From a virus: a DNA stretch of 36,346 nt. This document shows, piece by piece, positions 23,879-31,138 of the stretch; within the stretch, counting starts at the first letter, position 1; each line of letters starts with the position of its first letter. A program made the position numbers and the translations under genes. Below the pieces are notes generated by a model. That model saw only the letters and a program-made list of their open reading frames with translations. It was not told the DNA's origin and did no database searches. The stretch covers positions 1 to 36,346 of IMG/VR virus record IMGVR_UViG_3300037551_000025; one strand, given 5' to 3'.

Positions 23879-24063
23879 GCCCCGGCGACGTCTCGGCGCT
23901 GTGCAGGCAAGCCCAGGGGCATCTCGACAGCGTGGTGGCCGACCTCCTCCAGGCTCTCTCTGGGCTGGCTCCAGGGTCGCTGCTGGCGCGCGAGGTCGAG
24001 AGCGTGCTTGACGACTGCGTCCGGGCCCGGCGCAACCTCGAGAGGGCGCCCAGTACGCCTTGA
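23875..24063 (+). CDS. Small helical protein after the regulator (62 aa)
   Basis: GTG 23875 overlaps the regulator stop (GTGA). It is helical and Leu/Ala/Arg-rich (VSALCRQAQGHLDSVVADLL, SLLAREVESVLDDCVRARRN), probably forming a helical hairpin. No recognised family. Confidence 0.68.
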   Translation: MSPGDVSALCRQAQGHLDSVVADLLQALSGLAPGSLLAREVESVLDDCVRARRNLERAPSTP

Positions 24064-24148
24064 CGTGCGCTCGCGGTGAGCACAGAGTGACTCGAACATG
24101 TCCGGTTGCAGCCAGACAAACGCTGATTCCTTCCCAGATGCACGGGAG

Positions 24149-24199
24149 CTCCCGCCCGCTTGGTGCTGCAACATCAGGCTGCGGCGGGAGTAGTTTTTT
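24149..24199 (+). terminator. Terminator-like hairpin overlapping the helicase ribosome-binding site
   Basis: CTCCCGCC (24149-24156) pairs with GGCGGGAG (24183-24190), extended past a one-base bulge, and is followed by TAG and six T (24194-24199), directly before the helicase ATG. The 3' arm carries the GGGAG ribosome-binding site. It can therefore end transcription or hide the site. A palindrome CGGGAGCTCCCG (24143-24154) overlaps the 5' arm and could compete with it. Confidence 0.65.
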
Positions 24200-24200
24200 C

Positions 24201-25658
24201 ATGCCGCCAATCCTCAGGCCGTACCAGGTCGAGGCTGTCGCATCTGCTCGAGTCGCCATCAAGAGCGGTGCGCGTTCCGTCCTGCTCGTTTCCCCCACAG
24301 GCTCAGGCAAGACGGTGCTCGCCGCGGACATCATCCGCTCCGCCGTCGCCAAGGGCAGTCGCACCTTGTTCCTTGCTCACAGGCGCGAGCTCATCCGCCA
24401 GACGAGCGACAAGCTCTCTTCGTTCTCGGTGCCTCACGGCATAATCATGGCTGGGGAGCCAATGGCGCTCCAGCAGTCGTGTCAGGTCGCTTCTATCCAG
24501 ACGCTCGCTCGTCGACGAGATGTCCTTTCCGCGGTCGACCTCATCTTTTTTGACGAGGCGCACCACGCCGCAGCCACCACCTACCAAGAGGTGCTCAAGT
24601 GGTTCCCTTCGGCGAAGGTGGTCGGGCTCACTGCGACACCGTGGCGACAGGATGGGAGAGGGCTCAACGACATCTTCGTTTCGCACGTCATCGTCTCGAC
24701 CCCGGCTCAACTGCGCGACCAGGGCTTTCTCGTGCCGGTTGGGGGCTGGGCCTACGAGTCGATCGACACGAGCGCTGCGCAGGTGCGAGGCGGGGACTTC
24801 GTCGCTGCCTCGATGGTCGACGCTGCGAAGTCCAAGCGCGTAATCGGCGACGTCGTAGCCGAGTACGTGCGGTATGGAGAGGACAAGCGCGGCATCGTAT
24901 TTGCGGTGTCGGTCGAAGCGTCGCAGCTCATGGCGGCGGCATTCGTCGAGGCCGGGGTAGCGGCGGAACATCTCGACGGGGAGACGCCTCGCGAAGAGCG
25001 AGACGCCATTCTGGCTCGGCTGCGCAGCGGGAAAACGCGCGTCGTCTGCAACTGCAACGTGCTCACCGAGGGATTCGATTGCCCAGAGCTCGAGGTTTGC
25101 ATGCTGGCGCGGCCGACGCTGTCGCCAGGGCTCTACCTCCAGATGGTGGGCCGGGTGCTCCGTCCAGCTCAAGGGAAGGACCGAGCACGGATTCATGATC
25201 ACGCCAACCTCCTTGTGACGCACGGGCACCCGTACGCCGAGCGCGACTACCTCCCGTGCGAAGAGGAGTCGGTCAATGCCTCGCGCAAGGACGCTGAGGC
25301 GCGCGAGCCGAAGGAGCTCCACTGTCCGTCGTGCCACTCAGTGCGGAGCCGGTGGCCGTGCGACTCGTGCGGCTACTCTCCCACTCCTCAGGAGCTCCAG
25401 TACGAGGATGCGAAGCGGCGGGCCATCGAGGCTGACGGGCTGGCGAAGGCTCTGGCTCCAGACGCGAAGCGGGCGGCGATGGCGGCGAAGTTTCGAACGA
25501 CAGACTGGGAACAACGGAGGGAATTTTACATGCGCATGGTGACCAAGCACGGCCCCAGGAAGGCAGTCGGCGTGTACCGATGGTGGAGCGGCGAGACGTC
25601 GTGGCCGAAGCGCGAGTGGAAGGACGAAGCTGGGTTCTACTCTGAGGTCCGCTCGTGA
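24201..25658 (+). CDS. SF2 DEAD/DEAH-type helicase with zinc ribbon (485 aa)
   Basis: Contains ILRPYQVEAV (Q-motif-like), Walker A SPTGSGKT (residues 31-38), DEAHH (118-122), TATPW (144-148), a motif V-like NVLTEGFDCPEL (286-297) and motif VI QMVGRVLRP (314-322). A Cys cluster C375-C378-C387-C390 looks like a zinc ribbon. The family unwinds DNA or remodels forks at the expense of ATP. ATG 24201 starts just before the Q motif; a TTG frame from 24060 would add 47 unlikely residues. It overlaps the primase start by GTGA. Confidence 0.9.
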   Translation: MPPILRPYQVEAVASARVAIKSGARSVLLVSPTGSGKTVLAADIIRSAVAKGSRTLFLAHRRELIRQTSDKLSSFSVPHGIIMAGEPMALQQSCQVASIQTLARRRDVLSAVDLIFFDEAHHAAATTYQEVLKWFPSAKVVGLTATPWRQDGRGLNDIFVSHVIVSTPAQLRDQGFLVPVGGWAYESIDTSAAQVRGGDFVAASMVDAAKSKRVIGDVVAEYVRYGEDKRGIVFAVSVEASQLMAAAFVEAGVAAEHLDGETPREERDAILARLRSGKTRVVCNCNVLTEGFDCPELEVCMLARPTLSPGLYLQMVGRVLRPAQGKDRARIHDHANLLVTHGHPYAERDYLPCEEESVNASRKDAEAREPKELHCPSCHSVRSRWPCDSCGYSPTPQELQYEDAKRRAIEADGLAKALAPDAKRAAMAAKFRTTDWEQRREFYMRMVTKHGPRKAVGVYRWWSGETSWPKREWKDEAGFYSEVRS

Positions 25659-27946
25659 ACGCGCCGCAACCCGAGGTGAGAGAACTGCTCGTCCGCCTCG
25701 GCATGGACGCGCTGCTACACGAGGCCGAGTCGCGCGGGCTGTCGCCGCGGGGCATCCGGCTCCGTTGCCCATTCGAGGGCTGCTCCGACAAGGGCCCAGA
25801 GCGCGAACGTGACGCCGTGGTGTTTGCCGGCGGGCACCCTCGAATCCACTGCTACGCGTGTGGCGAGACGGGCGACCTCCTCGACCTGTACCAGCGCACG
25901 CGGGGGCTCACCGCTGCCGAGGCGATCGCTCTTGTCCGCGGCGCTCCGGTGGCTGACCGTCCAATGCCGACACTTCGCGTCGTCGGTCGCACACCACCAG
26001 ACGACGTCGGCAGACTGACGGCCAACGAGGCTCAGCGGCTGTGGGACGCGCTGGCGCGCACCGACGAGCTCGGAGAGAGGTACCTCACCGGCCGCCATCT
26101 CGAAGGCGCCGTCTCAGCCGACCTGGTGCGATTCGCGACCGAGGCCTGCAAGGACAAGGGCATCTCGGCGCATGGCCAGCGCGGGCACCGGGTGGCGCTC
26201 CTGCTCTCCGACGTCACAGGACAGGCCCGCGGGCTCCAGCTGCGGCTCGCGCGCGACGCCAGGTCGAAGGAGTCGAAGGTCATCAGCGCCAAGGGGAGCT
26301 CGCCGAGCCGGAGCTTCTTCGGTCGACCCGGGCTCGTCGAAGGGGCCCCGCTGGTGTGCGTCGCCGAGGGCATGGCCGACACCCTGGCCGTGTCTCTGTG
26401 GGCCGGTGACGCCGCCGTGGTAGTCGGAGCGGCCGGGAAAGGCTTCCTGCCCCGGCTCGCCGAGGAACTGGAGGCGGCCGGCATCGACGTCGAGGGGAAG
26501 CTCTTCGGGCTCTTCCCGCAGAATGACAGGCCGGCCAACGCGTCTCGTCGCGAATTCGTACGGCTTGCCCAGCTGCTCAAAGCCCGCGGGGCGCACGTAG
26601 CGTACGTACGCACGCCCGACGAGTTCAAGGACGTCGCGGAGTGGCGGGCAGCTCGGTCGGAGGCGACGTGGCCACCAGAGGACCTCGCCAGAGCCTTCGT
26701 GGAGCAGCCTGGCGACGACGTCCCGGCCGCGATGATCACGCCGCCTGGGCTTGCTGTGCATGTCCCCGTGCGCGTCACGGTGGAGCGCTACGAGCAGAGC
26801 TTCACCACGCTCTGCGCCCTGCTCGACGACCCAGTACACCGAGAGACGGCGATGGGCCTTGGCGAGCTCACCTGGTGTGAGATGGCCAGCAAGGCCCGGG
26901 TGGGAGGGCGAGCCATCGAAGAGGGTGACCTGCCAGCCATCAGGCTCGCCCTCGAGAGCCACACCAGGTCCACGGATGGCAAGCCGCTCAAGTTCACCTG
27001 CGGCGACATCGCCGAGGCCCTGACGATGCTGGCGCGCCGGTGCACGGTGCATCCTGTGCGCGACTGGCTCAATTCGCTCGTCTGGGACGGCACCCACCGC
27101 ACTGGGGAGTTGGGCTTGGCCCTCGGCCACGGCACTGCGTCCCTCGAGAGCTCTCTACTTCAGCGCTGGCTCCTCAGTGCCGTATCGAGGGCGCTGGTTC
27201 CTGGCTCCAAGGTGGATACGGTCCTCGTGCTCGTCGGCGACCAAGCGTCCTTCAAGTCGACGTTCTGCGACGTCATGGGCTCGCCCTGGTTCACCGACTC
27301 TCCAGTCGACACGCGCGACAAAGATGGCAAGATGGTGATGCGCCAGGCGTGGATCGTCGAGTGGTCCGAGCTCGACAGCATGAGGCGCTCCAAAGACGTG
27401 GAGCAGCTCAAGGCCTTCCTCTCGAGCCGGGTCGACACTTTCCGCCCGCCCTACGCCAAGACCCTCGTCACCGCGCCGCGTCATTGCGTCATCGTTGGGA
27501 CGACCAACGACCCCCAGTTCCTGCACGACCCCACCGGCAACAGACGCTTCTGGCCGGTGGCCATCAAGGGGCGGATTGACATCGAATGGGTCCGGCAGCA
27601 CCGAGAGCAGCTGTGGGCAGAGGCCGTCCACCTGTACCGAGCCGGGGAGCGCTGGTGGCTCGACGAGACCGAATCGGGCCTGCTCGAGGAGGCCAGCCAT
27701 GATCACGAGTCGCACGACGCCTGGTCGCCCCTCGTCGAGGACTGGTTGGAGGAGCACAAGACGACCCAGGAGGTGAGTGTCGGGGCTGTGCTGGAGCTCG
27801 GTCTCGACAAGGAGCACGACACCTGGACCCGCGGCGACGAGATGCGGGTCGCCGCCATCCTCCGCTCGCTCGGCTGGGGCGGGCCGACCAGGTCAATGCG
27901 AGACGGGGTCCGTAGGTACCTGTGGACTCGCCCAGAGACTGCCTGA
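25655..27946 (+). CDS. Primase-helicase fusion: CHC2-like zinc finger, TOPRIM, VirE-type ATPase (763 aa)
   Basis: Zinc finger C38-x4-C43 ... HCYAC (C66, C69), then a TOPRIM domain with CVAEGMADTLAV (E238) and LFGLFPQNDRPAN (D291), then a VirE/D5-type ATPase with GDQASFKST (528-536), AWIVEWSELD (565-574) and GTTNDPQFLHDPTGNRRFWP (615-634). It would prime and unwind at the phage fork. GTG 25655 overlaps the helicase stop. No phage DNA polymerase is visible, so host polymerase is probably recruited. Confidence 0.88.
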   Translation: MNAPQPEVRELLVRLGMDALLHEAESRGLSPRGIRLRCPFEGCSDKGPERERDAVVFAGGHPRIHCYACGETGDLLDLYQRTRGLTAAEAIALVRGAPVADRPMPTLRVVGRTPPDDVGRLTANEAQRLWDALARTDELGERYLTGRHLEGAVSADLVRFATEACKDKGISAHGQRGHRVALLLSDVTGQARGLQLRLARDARSKESKVISAKGSSPSRSFFGRPGLVEGAPLVCVAEGMADTLAVSLWAGDAAVVVGAAGKGFLPRLAEELEAAGIDVEGKLFGLFPQNDRPANASRREFVRLAQLLKARGAHVAYVRTPDEFKDVAEWRAARSEATWPPEDLARAFVEQPGDDVPAAMITPPGLAVHVPVRVTVERYEQSFTTLCALLDDPVHRETAMGLGELTWCEMASKARVGGRAIEEGDLPAIRLALESHTRSTDGKPLKFTCGDIAEALTMLARRCTVHPVRDWLNSLVWDGTHRTGELGLALGHGTASLESSLLQRWLLSAVSRALVPGSKVDTVLVLVGDQASFKSTFCDVMGSPWFTDSPVDTRDKDGKMVMRQAWIVEWSELDSMRRSKDVEQLKAFLSSRVDTFRPPYAKTLVTAPRHCVIVGTTNDPQFLHDPTGNRRFWPVAIKGRIDIEWVRQHREQLWAEAVHLYRAGERWWLDETESGLLEEASHDHESHDAWSPLVEDWLEEHKTTQEVSVGAVLELGLDKEHDTWTRGDEMRVAAILRSLGWGGPTRSMRDGVRRYLWTRPETA

Positions 27947-28319
27947 CTTGCCCAACCTGTGGATGAGCTTTTGAGGGTACCTCGGACACACATAAACACT
28001 CTGAATCATTAGTGGTTCTCCTCCTTTACCCTACCTACCTAACCTATTGATGATGATGATTATAGAGAGAGAGAGGAGAGAGGGGGGGGGGTGGGTGGTG
28101 GGGGTGGACGCGTAGCCACACCAGCCGAGATAGGAGCGATAGGTAGGGCAGGTCAGGCAAGACGGAATTACGCATAAGAATCATGATGTTGCGACATTTT
28201 TCATGGGGTGAGCGGTCAGTCACTGACGGGCAATTGGTCGGGCAGACTTGACAATAGAAGCACAACCGTCAATTCCGGGAATTGACAGAAGGGTCTAAAA
28301 TGTCAACTGAGGTGACTCG
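27947..28319. other. Non-coding region, probable replication origin and promoter
   Basis: The longest gene-free stretch in the window. It holds TGTGGATGA (27958-27966, one mismatch to a DnaA box), an AT-rich patch, a purine/G-rich tract (about 28063-28110, including ten consecutive G) framed by a 9-bp inverted repeat CCCTACCTA/TAGGTAGGG (28029-28037, 28140-28148), and palindromes GTCAGTCACTGAC (28215-28227) and GTCAATTCCGGGAATTGAC (28268-28286). Two TTGACA boxes (28248, 28282) suggest promoters, though -10 matches are poor. It directly follows the primase gene. A 7-codon leader (28300-28323) lies at its end. Confidence 0.55.
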
Positions 28320-28412
28320 ATGATCAGCGCCCACCTGCTCCTCCTCCGGGCCGCGCTCGGCGTCGCTGACAAAGGCATACCGATTGCAGATATGTCAGGA
28401 GGTGAGCCGTGA
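28320..28412 (+). CDS. Very small hydrophobic peptide (30 aa)
   Basis: ATG 28320 has a GAGGTG site, overlaps a 7-codon leader stop (ATGA), and its own stop overlaps the next start (GTGA). The peptide MISAHLLLLRAALGVADKGI continues for ten more residues and could form a short hydrophobic helix. It may be a translational leader or a small membrane peptide. Confidence 0.5.
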   Translation: MISAHLLLLRAALGVADKGIPIADMSGGEP

Positions 28413-28855
28413 AGCTCGAGACCCTGGCCGAGCTCAAGGCCTCCACGCCGACGGAGGAGTACCGGACGACTCGAGGGCAGGTGGCGACGCGGTACTCGCA
28501 CTGCGTCGTGTGCGGCGACCCGCTCGACAACGCGAAGGGACACGGAGGCCGCCAGAAGTGCGTCTGCGCCGACGAGATTTGCAAACGCGCGTACCTCCGG
28601 TGCTGGCGCCGAGAGCAGGCGCAGCGTCTCGGCCGCTGGCTCGGAGGTGACTACTACCAGCGAATCAGGCCACCCGGAGTGCAGGCGAGCCGGCGCCGAC
28701 CGTGCATCGTGACACCCGAGGTGGCGGCCCGAATCGAGGCGCGCGTGCTGGCAGTGGGTACGATTCGCGAGGCCCTCGTCGGGACCAGAGTCAGCACCAA
28801 AACGTGGTGGCGGTACCGGCTCCGCCAGGCGTCGCTGGCCGAGGTGACGCCGTGA
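28409..28855 (+). CDS. Zinc-finger plus HTH-like DNA-binding protein (148 aa)
   Basis: GTG 28409 has a perfect AGGAGGTG site. Residues 32-58 hold a zinc-binding cluster (CVVCG ... CVCADEICKRAY) of a type common in small phage/mobile-element regulators. The C-terminus (residues about 105-145, ARIEARVLAVGTIREALVGT then TKTWWRYRLRQ) resembles a helix-turn-helix. It lies beside the origin and before the resolvase, so a replication or late-gene regulatory role is plausible. Confidence 0.7.
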   Translation: MKLETLAELKASTPTEEYRTTRGQVATRYSHCVVCGDPLDNAKGHGGRQKCVCADEICKRAYLRCWRREQAQRLGRWLGGDYYQRIRPPGVQASRRRPCIVTPEVAARIEARVLAVGTIREALVGTRVSTKTWWRYRLRQASLAEVTP

Positions 28856-29343
28856 GGAGCGCTCGGCTCGACCGGCTGTCCGACGCACTCGCGGTGATGC
28901 TCCTCAGAGATCCGGTGCTCTCGGTGACGCTGCCGGTCCACCTCACAAACACCAGCAACGCTCGCCAGCACTGGGGTACCACCGCGCGCAAAGCCAGGGT
29001 GCGGCACACCGTCACGCTCGCAGTGCAGACCCGGGCCCGCCACGTCGGCTCCGTCCTCTCGGGCGTCGGCGTCGGCGACCTCGCCGTCCTCGCCGTCCGT
29101 CTCGTCTACATCGGCCCGCGGGAGCTCGACGACGACGGCGTGACGAGCGCGGTTAAGTCCCTCCGCGACGGTGTGGCAGACGCGCTCGGAGTCAACGACA
29201 GAGACCCGCGCGTTACCTGGGTGCCGGACCAAGAGCGTGGTGGAGTGCGAGAGTACGCTGCTCGAGTGGAGGTGTACGTTGCCGCTGCGCCCCGCGGCTC
29301 CGAGCCGCTCGGGCCAGCGCAAAAGTCGACCAAACCGACCTGA
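28852..29343 (+). CDS. rusA: RusA-family Holliday junction resolvase (163 aa)
   Basis: Contains the RusA signature: HWGTTARKARV (about 40-50), GPRELDDDGVTSAVKSLRDG (88-107) and VADALGVNDRDPR (108-120), with Asp93/94/95, Lys102 and Asp106 in the positions of the acidic metal-binding cluster and catalytic Lys. RusA enzymes are homodimers cleaving four-way junctions, useful for resolving branched DNA before packaging. GTG 28852 overlaps the upstream stop (GTGA). Confidence 0.85.
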   Translation: MRSARLDRLSDALAVMLLRDPVLSVTLPVHLTNTSNARQHWGTTARKARVRHTVTLAVQTRARHVGSVLSGVGVGDLAVLAVRLVYIGPRELDDDGVTSAVKSLRDGVADALGVNDRDPRVTWVPDQERGGVREYAARVEVYVAAAPRGSEPLGPAQKSTKPT

Positions 29344-29459
29344 ATTTAGACAACCCAACCACGCGTAATCACTTGCGATTGACCAGACGTCCGAGCCGGT
29401 CACGCAAGCAGTGCGCGCGTGATTGTGGAGCCCAGAAGGAGTTCCGCGCGTCTGCGTGG

Positions 29460-29475
29460 TGGCACGGTTGGTGCT
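29460..29475 (+). promoter_or_regulatory. Sigma-54-like promoter motif, rightward
   Basis: TGGCACGGTTGGTGCT, identical to 23466-23481 on the other strand. Downstream bases through the ribosome-binding site GGAGCCAACA and the first codons ATGACCACCGCAACC also match, with about seven differences in 65. A 14-mer AACCCAACCACGCG (29352-29365) upstream also recurs beside the leftward copy (23483-23496). It drives the gene at 29517, 41 bases downstream. Confidence 0.55.
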
Positions 29476-29516
29476 TTATGAGTGTTCGTCAACAACGCAG
29501 CACAATGGAGCCAACA

Positions 29517-29735
29517 ATGACCACCGCAACCACCGGCCACACTCTCACCATCAACCCGGACGCGATGACGCTCACTATTTCTGGACCCACTGAGACAATG
29601 GACTCGATCCCAGACATCGAGTTGAGGACCGCCGCTCTCCAACTCGGCCTGGCTGTGGATTTCGAGCGCGGGCCGCTCAACGAGACCTCGTACGCCCTCA
29701 GGCAGATCGAGACGCTCGCCGACCTGTTTGACTGA
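29517..29735 (+). CDS. First gene of the short rightward unit, unknown function (72 aa)
   Basis: ATG 29517 sits in the leader duplicated from the leftward early gene. MTTATTGHTLTINPDAMTLT is followed by helices (PDIELRTAALQLGLAV, ALRQIETLADLF). Only the first residues resemble the gene at 23198, so the leader, not the whole gene, was duplicated or recombined. Function unknown. Confidence 0.7.
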   Translation: MTTATTGHTLTINPDAMTLTISGPTETMDSIPDIELRTAALQLGLAVDFERGPLNETSYALRQIETLADLFD

Positions 29736-29833
29736 CTCAACCCGCCCGACTCCGGTGAGATGGACTGCGGGGAGGGCTGATGGCCCCCCGACTGGGCTGG
29801 CGCGAGGTGCTCGAGTCGGAGTAGGCTGACGAG

Positions 29834-30160
29834 ATGGCAAATGACATCAAGCCCAAGCAAAAACGGGGCCGCGGAAACCCGAACTGGGTGAAAGGTGTCA
29901 GTGGGAACCCGGCCGGTCGACCCGGAGGCTACGAGGAGTTCCGAGCCCAGTGTCGCAGCGCGTCACCCGAGGCCTTCGCGGCGCTGCGCACGGCAGCCAA
30001 AGACGGCGACGTCCAGGCGGCGAGGGTGCTGCTCGAGTACGCCTGGGGCAAGCCCTCGTCGGCGCCAGAGGACCTCGAGGCCGTGCGCGAGGCGTCTCCG
30101 TTGTCGGGCCTGACGCTGGAGCAGCTGCGAGAGCTTGCGAGTCGAGCGGAGGAGGAGTGA
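29834..30160 (+). CDS. DUF5681-like protein, possible small terminase (108 aa)
   Basis: The N-terminal KRGRGNPNWVKGVSGNPAGR then PGG segment is the hallmark of the DUF5681 family (KGxSGNPxGRPxG). The C-terminal part is helical (PEAFAALRTAAKDGDVQAAR). Members often lie beside large terminases and have a DNA-binding-like basic start, so this could be the missing small terminase, even though it is about 12 kb from terL and on the other strand. Not proven. Confidence 0.7.
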   Translation: MANDIKPKQKRGRGNPNWVKGVSGNPAGRPGGYEEFRAQCRSASPEAFAALRTAAKDGDVQAARVLLEYAWGKPSSAPEDLEAVREASPLSGLTLEQLRELASRAEEE

Positions 30161-30489
30161 TGGAGCCGTTCTGCGGGGGCCGCCACGGGCGGACCGAGAA
30201 CCTCTACGAGCTCCGGGGTCCTGGCGACTGGAGCCGTAGGTCAGACGTCGCGGAACTGCACCGCGGTGACCCGGCCCACGTCGTCGGAGAGCTTGGCCTT
30301 GAGCGCCTCCAAGGCCGCCCGCTGCTCATCCGGGCTGGCTCCGCTGGCCACGATGGCCTGCACGGCCGTCACGACGTCAGGTGCGAGACGAGCCAGGGTC
30401 GCCACCAGGTCCACCACCAGCGAAAAAATCGTCATCATGGAACACCTCCATCAGCCAGACCCGCCACCGCGAGCGATGCCTGGACGTAG
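30160..30489 (+). CDS. Doubtful ORF overlapping the antisense lysis gene (109 aa)
   Basis: ATG 30160 overlaps the DUF5681-like stop (TGATG) and its first ~27 residues (MEPFCGGRHGRTENLYELRG...) look plausible, with CGG/His residues. The remaining two thirds lie antisense to the gene at 30241-30438 and have an Arg/His-rich composition typical of a shadow frame. It may be a real short gene that lost its stop, or no gene. Confidence 0.25.
   Translation: MEPFCGGRHGRTENLYELRGPGDWSRRSDVAELHRGDPAHVVGELGLERLQGRPLLIRAGSAGHDGLHGRHDVRCETSQGRHQVHHQRKNRHHGTPPSARPATASDAWT
30241..30438 (-). CDS. Small helical protein at the end of the lysis unit (65 aa)
   Basis: ATG 30438 overlaps the lipoprotein stop (ATGA). 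The N-terminal half is hydrophobic (MMTIFSLVVDLVATLARLAP DVV segment), consistent with a membrane-associated helix; the rest is charged helical. It could be a holin or antiholin-like component. Last gene of the leftward lysis/fibre unit. Confidence 0.6.
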   Translation of the reverse strand: MMTIFSLVVDLVATLARLAPDVVTAVQAIVASGASPDEQRAALEALKAKLSDDVGRVTAVQFRDV

Positions 30490-30824
30490 TAGTCGGCGAG
30501 CTGGGAGACGAGCGCTGCGATGACGGCCGTGGCCGTCTGAGTCTCGGCGTCGCCCTCGGTGGTGCGCGCCACCTCCCACGCACGCACCGCGAGCGGGTAG
30601 GCCACCTGGTAGCGGCGCCCGAAGGCGGACCACGAGCGGTACTGCTCCGGCGTCACCGCGCCCTGATCGAGAGCGCGGTCCATGAGGGCGGCTGTCTCGA
30701 CGAACGTGTCAGCAGCGACATGGAGGGTCTGTCCGCTGGCAATCAGCGCGGTGCGAGCGGTGGCGCAGCCGAGCCCAGCCAACAAGACGACCGAGAGCAA
30801 CCATCCGGTGAGTTGGCGGCTCAT
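30435..30824 (-). CDS. Lipoprotein (129 aa), possible outer-membrane spanin partner
   Basis: A basic n-region and hydrophobic core end in a lipobox LLAGLGC (Cys20), so it should be cleaved by signal peptidase II and lipidated. The mature part is helical. Phage lipoproteins in lysis clusters are commonly o-spanins, which bridge to an inner-membrane partner and fuse the membranes at lysis; the 129-residue length is larger than usual. ATGA coupling on both sides. Confidence 0.68.
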   Translation of the reverse strand: MSRQLTGWLLSVVLLAGLGCATARTALIASGQTLHVAADTFVETAALMDRALDQGAVTPEQYRSWSAFGRRYQVAYPLAVRAWEVARTTEGDAETQTATAVIAALVSQLADYYVQASLAVAGLADGGVP

Positions 30825-31138
30825 TGCCCGATCACCGTGGACGGCGAGGTGGGGGCGAGCACCGGAGCATCGAGCTGGGCGAGCGCGGCATCATTGGAGG
30901 CGCGCACGGCCGAGACGACCGACACCTTGGCCGTGTGGTGGTCCTTAAGCATCGCCCGGAGGTTGCTGACCAAGGCATAGAGCGGCCCCGAGGCGGCCAC
31001 GATGGCGTCGATTACGGTGAGCGTCGACTCGACCGCCGGCGCAACGTCGATGCCTCGCAGCGCCAGCAGCGCCATGAGCGGAGTCGCGATGCTCGCGATG
31101 ACCCTCCGAGTGCTGCCCCAATCGAATTTCGGCTCCAT
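30821..31138 (-). CDS. Putative holin (105 aa)
   Basis: ATG 31138 overlaps the endolysin stop (TGATG). MEPKFDWGSTRRVIASIATP is followed by two hydrophobic stretches (residues about 13-29 and 40-60), consistent with a two-TM holin in an N-in layout, then a charged C-terminus. Placement next to endolysin and lipoprotein supports a pore-forming lysis role. Family not recognised. Confidence 0.6.
   Translation of the reverse strand: MEPKFDWGSTRRVIASIATPLMALLALRGIDVAPAVESTLTVIDAIVAASGPLYALVSNLRAMLKDHHTAKVSVVSAVRASNDAALAQLDAPVLAPTSPSTVIGQ

Noticed and set aside
24060-24200. TTG-initiated N-terminal extension of the helicase
   Set aside because: It spans the terminator-like hairpin and has no helicase-like sequence; ATG 24201 precedes the Q-motif directly.
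28044-28265. 73-codon minus frame in the origin region
   Set aside because: Low-complexity translation of the purine tract (Pro/His runs), no coupled neighbour, no ribosome-binding site.
29779-29823. 14-codon frame with a GGGGAGGG site between 29735 and 29834
   Set aside because: Too short to support, ends in TAG without overlap to the next gene; could be a decayed start.
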